A DNA stretch of 64,000 nt from Sorghum bicolor (GCF_000003195.3 NW_018396407.1:89238-153237), one strand, 5' to 3'; shown: positions 14,325 to 27,433, counted from the first letter of the stretch. Notes: generated from the letters alone by a model not told the origin. Made by a program: numbers and translations.

Positions 14325-14908
14325 TGATGATATCTGTTCCGCAGCAGCGGCAAAGATTTAATTACCATTGAGAGGTCTTGCTGTCTAGGGTGCTGTGTCA
14401 TCTTATTTTGGGCTGATGGCCCATGTATCAAGTTGGGTCCATTACGGACATGTCCTAGGGTTAAACCATGACCCTAGACCTCCTTTGGTCGTCCTTTAGG
14501 GTACTTAAGGTCCCTATAGCCGCTGCCACACAGTTGGGTTTTGATTAGATCAAGTTTAGCCTTCGCTACTTGCTTGTAAACGCGCGTGCTGATCCAGCCG
14601 CCTGTCTTCTTGGTTTCGGAACCCGACTTCATTGGAGATAGAGTTTGAAACTTTTGTTTACATATAGTAATTCAGTAATTGTTCTACTTGTTCTTGCTGG
14701 TTCTTCGATTGCTTACAGGACGAGTGCCCTAGTGGCCGGCTGTCGCGCTTCACAAGATCGTGACAGCCATTGGAGGTGGTGTATCGGTTGCTAAGGCGCG
14801 GCCTTGGAGGGCTGCAGTCGGGCCATGAACGTTAACTCCGTTCACCAATCGAGTTACCCAGCACCTCTCATCGAAAGATTGGGTAAAAACCCTAATGGGT
14901 TCTTATCA
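14325..14908 (+). repeat. 3' LTR of CRM-like element 1
   Basis: 584 bp, opening TGATGA and closing TTATCA, so short TGAT/ATCA inverted ends are present. The 3' end was fixed by comparison with the second copy, where GGGTTC-ACATCA is also followed directly by satellite. The two LTRs share blocks such as GGCCCATGTATCAAGTTG and CACAAGATCGTGACAGCCAT. The start is less certain than the end because the second copy has lost the TGATGA. Confidence 0.65.
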
Positions 14909-17900
14909 TGGAATCTTGCTTCGGTTCATTTACAGACAGTGTTTGTTTTGGTAGAAGATATATGCACGGTTTACGCCTAGTGCACCATAGGCTAAGAAAC
15001 CATTTTAGACGCACCCGATGGTACTCGTAGTTGAAGAGGGTCAAGTGAAGGCTCGATTTGGTCTGTTCGGATATAATGCTAATCTTGATGCAAGATAGTT
15101 GCACAGTTTGCATGGAACGTACCATATGTTAAGAAATCAATTTGGACGCACCCAATGGAACTCCTAGATGACGTGTGTCATATGGAATCTCGCTTCGGTC
15201 TGTATGGAGACAATGTTAGTTTCGGTGCAAGATAGGTGCATAGTTTGTGCCTAATGCACCATAGTCTAAAAAACCATTTTTGACGCACCTGTTTGCACTC
15301 CTAGATGAAGAGGCTCAAGTGGAAGCTCGGTTTGATCTGTTTGGAGATAGTGCTAATCTTGATGCAAGATAGGTGCACGGTTTGCATGGAACATACCATA
15401 TGCTTGGAAATCAATTTGGATGCTCCCGATGGAACTCCTTGATGACGTGTGTCATATGGAATCTCGTTTTGGTCTGTTTAGAAATAGTGTTAGTTTTGAT
15501 GCAAGATATGTGCATGGTTTGGGCCTAATGCACCATAGCCTAAGAAAACATTTTGGAAGCACCTGTTGGTACTTCGGTGAAGAGGCTCAAGTGGAAGCTC
15601 GGTTTGATCTATTTTGGAGATAGTGCTAATCTTGATGCAAGATAGGTGCATGATTTGCAAGGAACATACCATATGCATAAAAATCAAATTGGACGCACCC
15701 AATGGAACTCCTAGATGACGTGTGTCTTACAGAATCTTGCTTCGGTTTGTTTGTAGACAGTGTAAGTTTTAGTGCAAGATAGGTGCACAGTTTGTGCCTA
15801 ATGCACCATAGTCTAAGACACCATTTTGGATGCACTATTTGGTACTCCTGGGTGAAGAGGCTCAAGTGGAAGCTTGGTTCGGTCAGTTTGGAGATAGTGC
15901 TAATCCTTATGCAAGGTAGGTGCATGGTTTGCATGGAATGTACCATATGCTTGGAAATCAATTTGGATGCACCCGATGAACTCCTTGATGACGTGTGTGA
16001 TATGGAATCTCGCTTCGGTCCATTTGGAGACATTGTTAGTTTCGGTGCAAGATAGGTGCACAGTTTGCACCTAATGCACCATAGTCTAAGAAACCATTTT
16101 GGACGCACTTGTTGGAACTCCTAGGTGAAGGGGCTCAAGTGGAAGCTCGGTTCGGTCTGTTTGGAGATAGTGCCAATCTTGTAGTAAGATAGGTGCACGG
16201 TTTGCATGGAACACACCTAATGCTTGGAAATCAATCTGGACACAGTGTTAGTTTTGGTGCAAGATAGGTGCAAGGTTTGCACACAATGCAGCATAGGCTA
16301 AGAAACCATTTTGACACACCCGATGTTACTCCTAGGTAAAAGGCTCAAGTGAAAGCTTTGTTTGGTCTATTTGGAGATAGTGCTAATCTTGATGCAAGAT
16401 AGATGCACGGTATGCATGGAACATACCATATGCTTAGAAATTAATTTGGACACACCCGATAGAACTCCTTGATGACGTGTGTCATATGGAATCTCGCTTT
16501 AGTGTGCATAGATAGAGTATTAGTTTCGGTGCAAGATATGTGCACGGTTTGCGCTTAATGCACCAAAGTCTAAGAAACCATCTTGGAAGCACCTGTTGGT
16601 ATTCCTAGGTGAAGAGGCTCAAGTCAAGGCTCGGTTCAGTCTGTTTAGAGTAGTGGTAATCTTGATGCAAGGTAGGTGCACGATTTGCATGGAACATACC
16701 ATATGCTCAGAAATCAATTTGGACGCACCAGATGGAACTCCTAGATGACATGTGTCATATGGAATCTCACTTCGGTCCATTTAGAGATAGTATTCGTTTC
16801 GATGCAAGATAGGTGCACGGTTTGCACCTAATGCATATAGGATAAGAAACCATTTTGGACGCACTCGATGGTACTCCTAGGTCAAGGGGCTCAAGTGAAA
16901 GATCGGTTTTGTCTTTTTGGAGATAGTGTTAATCTTGATGCAAGATAGATGCACAGTTTGCATGGTACATATGATATGCTCAGAAATCAATTAGGACGCA
17001 CCTGATATAACTCCTTGATGATGTGTGTCATATGGAATCTTGCTTCGGTTTGTTTAGAGGCAGTGTTAGTTTTGGTAGAAGATATGTGCACGGTTTATAC
17101 CTAATGCACCATAGGCTAAAAAACCATTTTAGACACACCCGATGGTACTCGTAGTTGAAGAGGCTCAAGTGGAGGCTCAATTTGGTCTGTTCAGATATAG
17201 TGCTAATCTTGATGCAAGGTAGATGCACGGTTTGCATGGAACATACCATATGCTCCGAAATCAATTAGTACACACCCAATGGAACTCCTAGATGAGATGT
17301 GTCATATGGAATCTTGCTTCGGTCCATTTGTGACATTGTCAGTTTTAGTGCAAGATAGGTGCACAGTTTGTGCCTAATGCACCATAGTCTAAAAAACCAT
17401 TTTGGACGCACTATTTGGTACTCCTAGGTGAAGAGGCTCAAGTGGAAGCTCGGCTCGGTCTGTTTAGAGACAGTGCTAATCTTGATGCAACATAGGTGCA
17501 CGGTTTGCATGGAACATACCATATGCTTGGAAATCAATTTGGATGCACCCGATGGAACTCCTTGATAACGTGTGTCATATGGAATCTCGCTATGGACTGT
17601 TTAGAAACAATGTTAGTTTCGGTGCAAGATATGTGCATGGTTTGCGCCTAATGCACCATAGTCTACGAAACAATTTTGGAAGCACCTGTTGGTACTTCGG
17701 TGAAGAGGCTCAAGTGGAAGCTCGGTTTGATTTGTTTGAAGATAGTGCTAATCTTGATGCAAGATAGGTGCATGATTTGCAAGGAACATACCATATGCTT
17801 AGAAATCAATTTGGACACACCCAATGGAACTCCTAGATGGCGTGTCTCATATGGAATCTTATCGGTCTGTTTGTAGACATTGTATGTTTTAGTGCAAGAT

Positions 17901-20846
17901 AGGTGCACAGTTTGTGTCTAATGCACCATAGTCTAATAAACCATTTTGGACGCACTATTTGGTACTCCTAGGTGAAAAGGCTCAAGTGGAAGCTTGGTTC
18001 GGTCAGTTTAGAGATAGTGCTAATCCTTATGCAAGGTAGGTGCATGATTTGCATGGAACATACCATATGCTTGGAAATCAATTTGGATGCACCTGATGGA
18101 ACTCCTTGATGACGTGTGTCATATGGAATCTCGCTTCGGTCCATTTGGAGACATTGTTAGTTTCGGTGCAAGATAGGTGCACAGTTTGCACCTAATGCAC
18201 CAGAGTCTAAGAAACCATTTTGGACGCACTTGTTGGTACTCCTAGGTGAAGGGGCTCAAGTGGATGCTCGGTTCGGTCTGTTTGGAGATAGTGCCAATCT
18301 TGTAGTAAGATAGGTGCACGGTTTGCATGGAACACACCTAATGCTTGGAAATCAATCTGGACACACATGATGGAACTCCTAGATGATGTGTGTCATACGA
18401 AATCTTGCTTCGGTTTGTTTTGGAGACACTGTTACTTTCGGTGCAAGATAGGTGCAAGGTTTGCACATAATGCTGCCTAGGCTAAGAAACCATTTTGGAT
18501 GCACCCGATGGTACTCTTAGGTAAAAGGCTCAAGTGAAAGCTCGGTTTGGTGTATTTGGAGATAGTGCTAATCTTGATGCAAGATAGATGCACGGTCTGC
18601 ATGGAACGTACCATATGCTTAGAAATTAATTTGGACACACCCGATAGAACTCCTTGATGACGTGTGTCATATGGAATCTTGCTTCGGTGTGCTTAGAGAC
18701 AATATTAGTTTCGATGCAAGATATGTGCATGGTTTGTGCCTAATGCACCAAAGTCTAAGAAACCATTTTGGAAGCACCTGTTGGTACTCCTAGGTGAAGA
18801 GGCACAAGTGGAGGCTTGGATCGTTCTATTTAGAGATAGTGTTAATCTTGATGCAAGATAGGTGCATGATTTGCATGGAACATACCATATGCTCAGAAAT
18901 CAATTTGGACGCACCAGATGGAACTCCTAGATGACATGTGTCACATGGAATCTCACTTTGGTCCGTTTAGAGACAGTGTTACTTTTGGTGCAAAATAGGT
19001 GCACGGTTTGCACCTAATGCACCATAGGATAAGAAAACATTTTAGATGCACCCGACGATGGTACTCCAAGGTCAAGGGGCTCAAGTGAAAGCTCGGTTTG
19101 GTCTGTTTGGAGATAGTGTTAATCTTGATGCAAGATAGATGCACGGTTTGCATGGAAGATACCATATGCTCAGAAATCAATTAGGACACCCATGGAACTC
19201 CTAGATGACGTGTGTCATATGGAATCTTGCTTCAGTCCATTTGTAACATTGTAAGTTTTAGTGCAAGATAGGTGCACAGTTTGTGCCTAATGCACCATAG
19301 TCTAAGAAACCATTTTGGACGCACTATTTGGTACTTCTGGGTGAAGAGGGTCAAGTGGAAGCTTGGTTTGGTCAGTTTGGAGATAGTGCTAATCCTTATG
19401 CAAGGTAGGTGCATGGTTTGCATGGAACATACCATATGCTTGGAAATCAATTTGGATGCACCCGATGGAACTCCTTGATGATATGTAATCTCGCTTCGGT
19501 CCATTTGGAGACATTGTTAGTTTCGGTGCAAGATAGGTGCACAGTTTGCACCTAATGCACCATAGTCTAAGAAACCGTTTTGGACGCACTTGTTGGTACT
19601 CCTAGGTGACGGGGCTCTGTTGAATGCCCGGTTTGGTCTATTTGGAGATAGATCTAATCTTGATGCAACATAGGTGCACGGTTTGCATGGAACATACCAA
19701 ATGCTTGCAAATCAATCTGGACGTACATGATGGAACTCCTAGATGAGGTGTGTCATACGAAATCTTGCTTCAGTCTGTAAGGAGACAGAGTTAGTTTCAG
19801 TGCAAGATAGGTGCAAGGTTTGCACATAATGCAGCATAGGCTAAGAAACCATTTTAGACGCACCCGATGGTACTCCTAGGTAAAAGGCTCAAATGAAACT
19901 CGGTTTGGTCTATTTGGAGATAATGCTAATCTTGATGCAAGATAGATGCACGGTCTGCATGGAATGTACCATATGCTTAGAAATTAATTTGGACACACTC
20001 GATAGAACTCCTTGATGACATGTGTCATATGGAATCTTGTTATTGTGTGCTTAGAGACAGTATTAGTTTCGGTGCAAGATATGTGCACAATTTGCGCCTA
20101 ATGCTCCAAAGTCTAAGAAACCATTTTGGAAGCACCTGTTGGTACTCCTAGGTGAAGAGGCTCAAGTGGAGGCTCGGTTCGGTCAGTTTAGAGATAGTGC
20201 TAATCTTGATGCAAGATAGGTGCACGATTTGCATAGAACATACCATATGCTCAGAAATCAATTTGGACGCACTAGATGGAACTGCTAGATGACATGTGTC
20301 ATATGGAATCTCACTTCGGTCCGTTTAGAGACAGTGTTAGTTTCGGTGCAAGATAGGTGCACGGTTTGCACCTAATGCACCATAGGATAAGAAACCATTT
20401 GGGACACACCCGATGGTACTCCTAGGTCAAGGTGTTCAATTGAAAGCTCGGTTTGGTCTGTTTGGAGATAGTGCTAATCTTGATGCAAGATAGATGCACG
20501 GTTTGCATGGAACATATGATATGCTTAGAAATCAATTAGGACACACCTGATATAACTCCTTGATGATGTGTGTGATATGGAATCTTGCTTTGGTTCGTTT
20601 AGAGATAGTGTTAGTTTTGGTAGAAGATATGTGCACGGTTTACGCCTAATGCAGCATGGGCTAAGAAACCGTTTTAGACGCACACGATGGTACTCGTAGT
20701 TGAAGAGGCTCAAGTGGAGGGTCAATTTGGTCTGTTCTAATATAGTTCTTATCTTGATGCAAGACAGTTGCACAGTTTGCATGGAACGTACCATAGGTTA
20801 AGAAATCAATTTGGACGCACCTAATGGAACTCCTAGATGACGTGTG
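14909..20846. repeat. Centromeric satellite block 2
   Basis: Same alternating 137-bp A/B monomers. The block resumes in mid-monomer directly after the CRM-like LTR. It is cut at 20846 by the Athila-like insertion, where GTGTG (20842-20846) is duplicated at the far side (42456-42460), so this array was once continuous with block 3. A diagnostic variant monomer with GATAGAACTCC recurs near 16455, 18637 and 19996. Confidence 0.93.
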
Positions 20847-22500
20847 TGTTGGGTATTCTGAACATCATTACCAAAAGTAGACTAAGTTCTCTCAATCTGG
20901 TAACGATGCCAAAAATGCCAAACCTATCCCTCACACCACATAAGCCAAGTTGTCATCCCTAGCATGATATAAGAGACGCGGTATTGAAATATGCAATTGC
21001 TCTTCTAAAAAAATAATGAACGGGATCTGCAAGCGCACGGATTAATACCGATGTAGCATTTTAACCGGGAAGTATTCCAGGTATCGTTATTTATATTTTT
21101 ACCACTGGGAAGGGATTAGCAATCATCAATATTAATTAAAGAATAGAATATGAGATTGAGCATCTATCATAGCATGTATAATTGAGAACATTATATCTAA
21201 CTCTTCATACAGGGATAAGTGTCACATAAAAGATATATGAAATAATAATAGTGACAAGAATAACTAATCTGATCTAGCCACATAATAAATATGATAAGCA
21301 CCTCAATTATATACTCTAGAAAGTCATTAGCATGGTATTAGAATGAACTACAAGAATATTCCCTAAGTTATTCTCAACTATATAGTCTAGCATTATCATA
21401 GTTAGTGCAAGCATACTTAGCAATCATTGTCAGACAAGACTACGCCCATGCATAGTGATATTAGCAAGGAATATGAGAAACATAGCAATCACTCCCCTGT
21501 AATAATGTTGCTCTGCCAGCCCAATACACGAGAGGGTGACTATATAAGAATCAATGAAGCTGTCACTATCACAAACTACCCCACGATCTGGCATATTGGG
21601 TACAATCACAGATAAATACGGTATAAGCACCACGCCTACACAATATCTATCATTTACCCATGGATCCGATGGATAAACGCTATACGATCCTAAGCATGTA
21701 TATAGATCCAATCTAACTAAGCCAAGTACATAACTATGATAAACTAAGAACAATATAATCTTGAATATAAGCAAGTAGAGCAAAGTCATAAGCAATATAT
21801 TGAAGTAGAACAAAGTCATATTCATAATATTGAAGAACAAAGATAATTAGAAAGCAATTAGAAGCACAATTAGAGAATTACCAAGAATCCTCTTGACAGA
21901 TCTGGAAACCAATCGAAGATTGACTCCTTCTAGTTCTAATCCTATGTAGCTATGCTAATCTTGATATCTAATTGATGTGGCGGCTCTAATCTTGATCAGA
22001 GGCTTCTTCTCCCTTGAAGAACAATGAATTAGGGTTGAGAGGCTCTCTCCTCCAGGGGCCAGGGGGTCTGGTTTTATAGTCCCTTCAAGTGAATATGGGC
22101 CATTGGATCAAACCGACATAGATTGTATGGTTTAGATTCATCCTTTAGGTCGGTGGAGATCTCCCACGAAGCAGAGTCCTGATTGGACTCAGGAGGTGGG
22201 CGGGCGCCTAGGAGAACAGGGCGGGCGCCCTGCCTCTGGCCCCGTTTCGCCTCCGCTTTGGTCTCGTGGCTTCTGGAGTCTTCTAGATGTAAGATAGTTG
22301 CGCGGCACGTTAATATCTCTATGTAATCCCGACGTGTGGGCCTTTCTTCCTTATTTCCTGATAACCCCCTGCAGAAATAGACAAACACCAAAACTCGTGG
22401 AATTCTGTCAGATAAAACCCTAAGTCTAGATGTTGATTTCATTTGGATCCTTTTCTTTATTTATTTGATAATTAAATTTGATACTTAAGGACCGTCAACG
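20847..22500 (-). repeat. 3' LTR of Athila-like element
   Basis: 1654 bp. In plus orientation it opens TGTTGGGTATTC and closes GGACCGTCAACG. The matching right LTR closes GTCAATA, so the ancestral end was probably GTCAACA, with each copy having mutated its terminal dinucleotide. It contains a minus-strand TATA box and no gene; the 122-codon open frame at 22074-22442 is LTR sequence and recurs in the other LTR. Related to, but clearly diverged from, the solo LTR at 52814-54092. Confidence 0.88.
22071..22078 (-). promoter_or_regulatory. TATA box in Athila-like LTR
   Basis: Minus-strand TATAAAAC within GGGACTATAAAACC. The same motif sits at 42026-42033 in the other LTR. It is the likely core promoter for element transcription. 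Confidence 0.6.
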
Positions 22501-22502
22501 AA

Positions 22503-22515
22503 CTCCCCCAAGCTT
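22503..22515 (-). promoter_or_regulatory. Polypurine tract of Athila-like element
   Basis: Minus-strand AAGCTTGGGGGAG ends two bases before the 3' LTR. This is the expected position of the plus-strand DNA primer and fixes the element's orientation. Confidence 0.8.
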
Positions 22516-24143
22516 ACCTCTTGCTCGTCCCGGAGCAAGGATAGACTCAGCTATGGATCATAAATTGTTGCAATATTTTTAAAATTTTGACAGTACAGAT
22601 GCTTTTTAAATAAGATCTCATCTCTGAGTGAGAGTAAACTGTCAAGACTTAAAACTTACTTACTTTACCTTCACCATGGGACTTGTAACTGTCACTTCTG
22701 TCTTGAGTAGTTAAAAGATAGAACAGTCTAGTCAAGTGCCATGTCTCTTATTCTTGATCAGCTATAGCTCTGGGGTTTTTGCAGATTTTCAAATAAAACT
22801 CAGAGATTCCTTGTATGATTCTCTAAATCTCTCTTTTGTGGTATTTCTGGATCCTTACCAAGGCAGTAATGGTATATGCCTTCTCTCAAGATATGTAGTA
22901 TTTATGGTATAAAGCATAGTGACATTGCCTTCTCTCTCACCCTACTCTAATAAGGCTTTAATATCTGGAGCTCATAGGTGGGAGATAAAGTATACATACT
23001 TACAAGACATTTATTGCATAGTCAAACCATGGATCCAAAGAAACAAATCAATAAGTTTAATCAAGATGTGCATGTGTGGCGAATGAATGGTGTATGGTGA
23101 TGATGGTGATAACAATGGTGAAAGTCTAATTCTACTTTGCTCTTTGAGGGGATACATACCTGCCTTGCTTTTTGAAACTTTATGAGGAGAATGAGATGCT
23201 CTTCTTTTTCTTTTCTCTCAGGTGGGTATCTTGTACCCCTAATTCTACTGTCGGACACTTGTCCATTTTTACCGCTCGTCTCACTTTTTCTTTTCTTTCG
23301 AGGTTCTGAGCACTTGCTCCTTTTTATTTCCTCGTTTTTTTTAAAAGCACTCATCTCTTGAGATAATGTAGCAAGTGGTAGTAACAAGATAAATTGAGCA
23401 TTTATTTCATAGGGAAAAATAGAAATATTTTTTTGTTATTCTCTCCCGGATTAGGAGTAGAATATTTTTGGGTGGTTCTGGAGATGGACATGGATGGATA
23501 TATGTGGATGGTACTTCCGGAGTAGAAGTAGCATATATGAGTGAACGTGCAAGTGAAATCTTGATTTAACCACATGACAGGCTCCTAAGGGTCTACACAG
23601 CTTGACCACACTCAATGCTCATAAGCAGTAAATAGTAAATGTGTGGCTCAAAGTCTAGCAAGCATGTATATATGGCTGTGGTAGGAATTTAAACTCTCAT
23701 CATACAGGAACTCATCATGCAACATTTTAAAGATTTTCAAAGATAAAATTCTCTAGAATTCTAGAATCTCTAGGAACAGATAAACAGCAGCTCAACCTTC
23801 CCATATCGTATCCGTTAACAACTTAGACTTCAGATCAAGTTTTCATCCCACAAGTTTAGGTCTAGAGCAAGATTTAAATTATAACAGTTATATCTAAACT
23901 TGAGAGAGAACTTAAAATGTGCAAACTAGGCAGAGCAACTATTCATCATATTCATGCTTAAGTTTTATTATTAAGATACAGATTAGCATAGCCACTTTAT
24001 TTATTTAGTAAACATACTAAGCAAAAGACATATATATAAGCACGAAATCTTTATTTGGTTTTTTCATAGTTATGTATTTTAATATTCTAATATAATATAA
24101 GTATAAAGATAGGTAGAAATACTTAGCGAGATAAATGGGGGTG

Positions 24144-24157
24144 CTCTCCCCCAAGCT
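24144..24157 (-). promoter_or_regulatory. Second, internal polypurine-like tract
   Basis: Minus-strand AGCTTGGGGGAGAG, nearly the same as the tract beside the 3' LTR, but 1.6 kb inside the element. It could be a central polypurine tract or the relic of a rearrangement. Confidence 0.5.
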
Positions 24158-24655
24158 GAATTTTGACGTAATTTCTCTTGATGTAGGTAGCAGGCGGCAG
24201 AGGTGTATTTGAAAGTCAGCAGCATTCTGACAGCGATTAGAATGTCCTCCGTCTGCTAGTCTTCTTGATTCTTAAATTCTGCGGAGCTCAAATAGACAAC
24301 AAAGCTTATGGAACTAATTAAGTGTTAGCATAAATATCTAGCCTTTATTATGTTGAGACTCCTTAATAATTATTACTCCCTGTTTTTATATTTTTATTTT
24401 ATAAAGCAGAAAAAAAATTTTTATTTTATTTTTATGCCACCACAGTGAATGTACTTATGGGTTTTATGCCACTTGTATACTCACATGGGGCTTACTGTTT
24501 TTTTTTCATATTTTTATTTTCTTTTTAGGATAGTATGAACATGATAAACTAAGTAAACTATTTGAAATAATTGAAAGGGAAAGGATAACTACCAAGTTAC
24601 CTCTTGGCAAGGCGTTCGGTGTTTTTAAGTCCTCCGAATGGGACTCTCCATTTTT

Positions 24656-25917
24656 TCAATTGTCCTGAGGTTCGTTGGGTGGCGTAGTCGGTACTTCCGG
24701 CAGCGCCTCCTCTTCGTGTATAGTTATCTTCATTTTCCACACCTGACTTGGTGCTTCCATCTCCTCTGGATAATTCTGTTTAAACTCTACGTCTTCTGAC
24801 CTTACAACTTCTCCTTCATAGTCTGCCCATCCGTCCATGATGATCTGCCTCCTCTAGTTACGGTTGCGTCTTTTCCTTACCTGCTTAGATTCTTCAACGA
24901 TATAGTTAGGGTCAGTAAAGTAACGGCGTACCTTCTCTGAGGGGAAGTGCATATGGACTTCTCTGGTTCCAATGTAGATAGTTGCTTTAACGGTGCTGAG
25001 GAACGGTCTTCCAAGGATGATGGGTGGATCATACTCGTCTTCTCCCATGTCAATAACTTGAAAGTCTGTGTAGACAAAGTGATCATCTATTTTGACTGGG
25101 ACATCAGTTACTATTCCTTTAACTTCTCGAAATGTCTGATCTGCCAACTGGAGCTGAATGTATGTTGGTCTTAGTGGCATGGTTCCGAACAAGAGCCGAT
25201 AGGTGACTGCGGCCATTATGTTGACGCCCGATCCGGTGTCGCAAAATGTCTTGTAAAAGTTGTATCCATTTATGGAGCAGTAGATGCTTGGCATTCCTGG
25301 GTCGTCCTTCTTGGTCAAAAGCGGTGACTTAAGTTGGTGATCTTGGCCTCCATGAACTACAGTGACCATCTTAGCTGACTCGGTCCACACTTGCTTGTTC
25401 CTGTTCCTCCTGTTGGTCCTCTTCCTTGATTCACGTCTGGATTGATCTGGAATTTGTGTAGCCTTGTTCTTGAAGAAAAATGTCTCCTTCCTCCCTTTGA
25501 CGTAGAAACTGATCTTAGCAGCACTAGCGTAGATGATAGCTACCGTGGTGTTCAAGAATGGCCTCCCTAAGATGATGGGTGCTCTCTCATCATTTCCGGT
25601 CTCTACCACTACGAAGTCTGCTAGGGCATACAAGGTACCAACTCGGACGAAAGGTTCTTCAATATTCCTTTTGGAAAAGTTATCGTGTGATCTGCAAACT
25701 GCAAATACATGGTTGTCTCTAATAAAGGATATGTAAAGAATTTCTCATAGAGTACCCTGGGTATAATGTTGACACTGGAGCCAAAGTCGCAGAGTGCTTC
25801 TGGAACGTCCACCATGCCGATGGAGATCGGTGACGGGGCGTCCTGGATCGCCTCTCTTGACCGGCAGAAGGTCAGTAGAGAATTCAGTGTCGGGGTTACT
25901 CCAATTACCTGCATCAA
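24656..25917 (-). pseudogene. pro: Double protease region of Athila-like element
   Basis: Two retropepsin-like domains lie in tandem on the minus strand. The first starts near 25840 with CDFGSSVNIIP and ends with PIILGRPFLNT near 25570; a frame change near 25640 splits it. After a lysine/arginine-rich linker the second starts near 25250 with CDTGSGVNIM and ends with PIILGRPFLST near 25000. The DTG triad is intact in the second; the first reads DFG. The frame meets a TAG at 24854-24856 and continues in phase to 24656 with an acidic tail (MDGWADYEGE). The two copies are diverged, so this is an old duplication. The protease would normally cleave the element polyprotein. Confidence 0.78.
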
Positions 25918-27299
25918 ACATGTCTACAAGATTTGCAGATTCTAATCCTTCCGGTTGTGATGGTATACCGGGGTTAGTAGCAGGAACAGCAGCAGCTATT
26001 TGATTTAACTGAGATTCAATCATTTTATTAAAGCTAATTTGATTCTTGATGGCAGTAGAGAAATTATCCATTCTATTATTTATATTTTCTAGCATTTTAT
26101 CATTAGATGCCAATTTATTAGATAGATTATCCATTAGCTTTCCTTGATTAGATACTATCTCTCTCAGACGTGGAAAATTATTATAATTATTGAAAGAATT
26201 ATTACCTTGATAATTACCTGAGTAGTTAGGCCTCTGTTGATTCCAACCTTGATTTTGTTGAGGACGGTTGTAGTAGTTGTTGTTGTTATTGTTGATGTAG
26301 TTCACATCCTCAAGCATCTCAGGGCAGTGGTTGCCTGAGTGTCCAGTGTCTCCACACTCCTCATAAGTCATGTGAGAGTCATAGATGTGCATAACTTCTT
26401 TCTTGTCTCCAGCTCTATCGTCGAGCTTCTTCATGAGCAGGTCTAGCTTTGCAGATAGCATGTCTACCTCCTTCAGCTGATGCTACCTCCACCTCTCTTG
26501 CGTGTCTGGGTCCTCTCTTCATTCCAGCCTTGATTGGACGCCATCTTCTCCACAAGGGCTGTGGCTTGTGGATAGTAAGTGATAAGAATGCTCCTCCAGC
26601 TGCAGCATCCATGGTCTCTCGGGCACTGTTGCTGAGTCCATGATAAAACGTCTGCATCAATAGCCAACTCTCCATTCCATGATGGGGACATTCTAGGATG
26701 TAGTCTTGAAAGCGCTCCCATGCTTCTGGAACAGATTCATCATTTTGTTGCTGAAAACTTGTAATCTTCCCACGGAGAGCATTGGTCTTGCCCATGGGAA
26801 AGAACTTAGCCAGGAAGTTTGTTGAGCAGAGTGCCCACGTAGTATTCTTCTCCTTTGTAGCGTAGAACCACTGCTTCGCACTTCCTAACAGTGAGAATGG
26901 GAAGAGGCGAAGTAGTATAGCATCTTTGGAAACTCCTGATATGGTGAATGTGTTGCAAATCTCCAGGAAGTGTTGTAAATGAGCACTAGCATCTTTGTGT
27001 GCCTTCCCATAGAACTGGTTGGATTGCACCATGTTGATAAGTCCAGGCTTAAGCTCAAAGTTGCCATCGATCTCTACAGCAGGTCCAGTGCGGATGTTGT
27101 CCGTAGTGGGAGCTGAGAACTCGCGGATTGATTTGTTCGCCCTGGCTTCGAACTCTGAAGACAAGTTCCGGTGATCTTCTTGATTGGATGAAGCTTCTTG
27201 CTGAAGTGTTGATGATCTCTTCTTGAGCTTGGCTCTCGTCTTCTTGAATAATGCTTCGGGATTGTCAACAAAATTTCCTGGAAGATTTATTCTATTCAT
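25918..27299 (-). pseudogene. gag: gag of Athila-like element
   Basis: Starts at ATG 27299 (MNRINLPGNFVDN). Capsid-like core motifs typical of Athila gag follow: NFELKPGLINMVQ, HLQHFLEICNTF, LRLFPFSLLGSAKQW and ECPHHGMESWLLMQTFYHGL. A frameshift near 26575 breaks the frame just after the capsid region. The correct continuation (YPQATALVEKMASNQGW) is in another frame. From 26461 a second open stretch holds a zinc knuckle (ECGDTGHSGNHC near 26345) whose first cysteine is replaced by tyrosine, then an Asn/Gln-rich segment and a coiled region. It is broken and probably inactive. Confidence 0.82.
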
Positions 27300-27433
27300 A
27301 CATTCCCTTGCATAAGATAAAATAGAAAAATATCGGGGTAAAACTGTATGAGAGAATAGATAAGCTCAATCATATTAGTGATGCGAATGATAACTTAAAA
27401 TCTTTTATTCCATTCCTGATTAGTAATCAACCT

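Larger units (their letters stand above)
9053..14908 (+). mobile_element. CRM-like Ty3/gypsy chromovirus, 5'-truncated and degenerate
   Basis: Contains a leader, gag with a zinc knuckle, protease, RT, the end of integrase and a 3' LTR, all in + orientation. No 5' LTR is present: satellite runs straight into untranslated leader at 9053, and no target duplication brackets the element. The integrase C-terminus ends in a GPLT-RAR-QLN stretch without a chromodomain, as expected for the CRM clade. The LTR starts TGATGA and the element sits inside a centromeric array. CRM assignment is inferred from these points. Frameshifts and in-frame stops make it non-functional. A second, related copy lies at 55208-62704. 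Confidence 0.75.
22501..24655 (-). other. Non-coding 3' half of the Athila-like internal region
   Basis: About 2.15 kb of AT-rich sequence where an autonomous Athila would carry the end of pol. I see no RT, RNase H or integrase motif in any frame. The longest frames (for example minus strand 23061-23387, with a run of histidines) look accidental. A second polypurine-like tract lies at 24144-24157. Confidence 0.7.

Noticed and set aside
14909..20846. CENP-B box in the satellite
   Set aside because: I looked for the TTCG...CGGGA-type motif and found no consistent match. Plants are not known to use it.
22074..22442. 122-codon minus-strand frame, also at 42029-42397
   Set aside because: Present in both LTRs of the Athila-like element and partly in the solo LTR. 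It tracks LTR sequence, not a gene.
23061..23387. 108-codon minus-strand frame with a histidine run
   Set aside because: It lies in AT-rich non-coding element sequence. The histidine run comes from a local ATGGTG-type repeat and there is no domain match.
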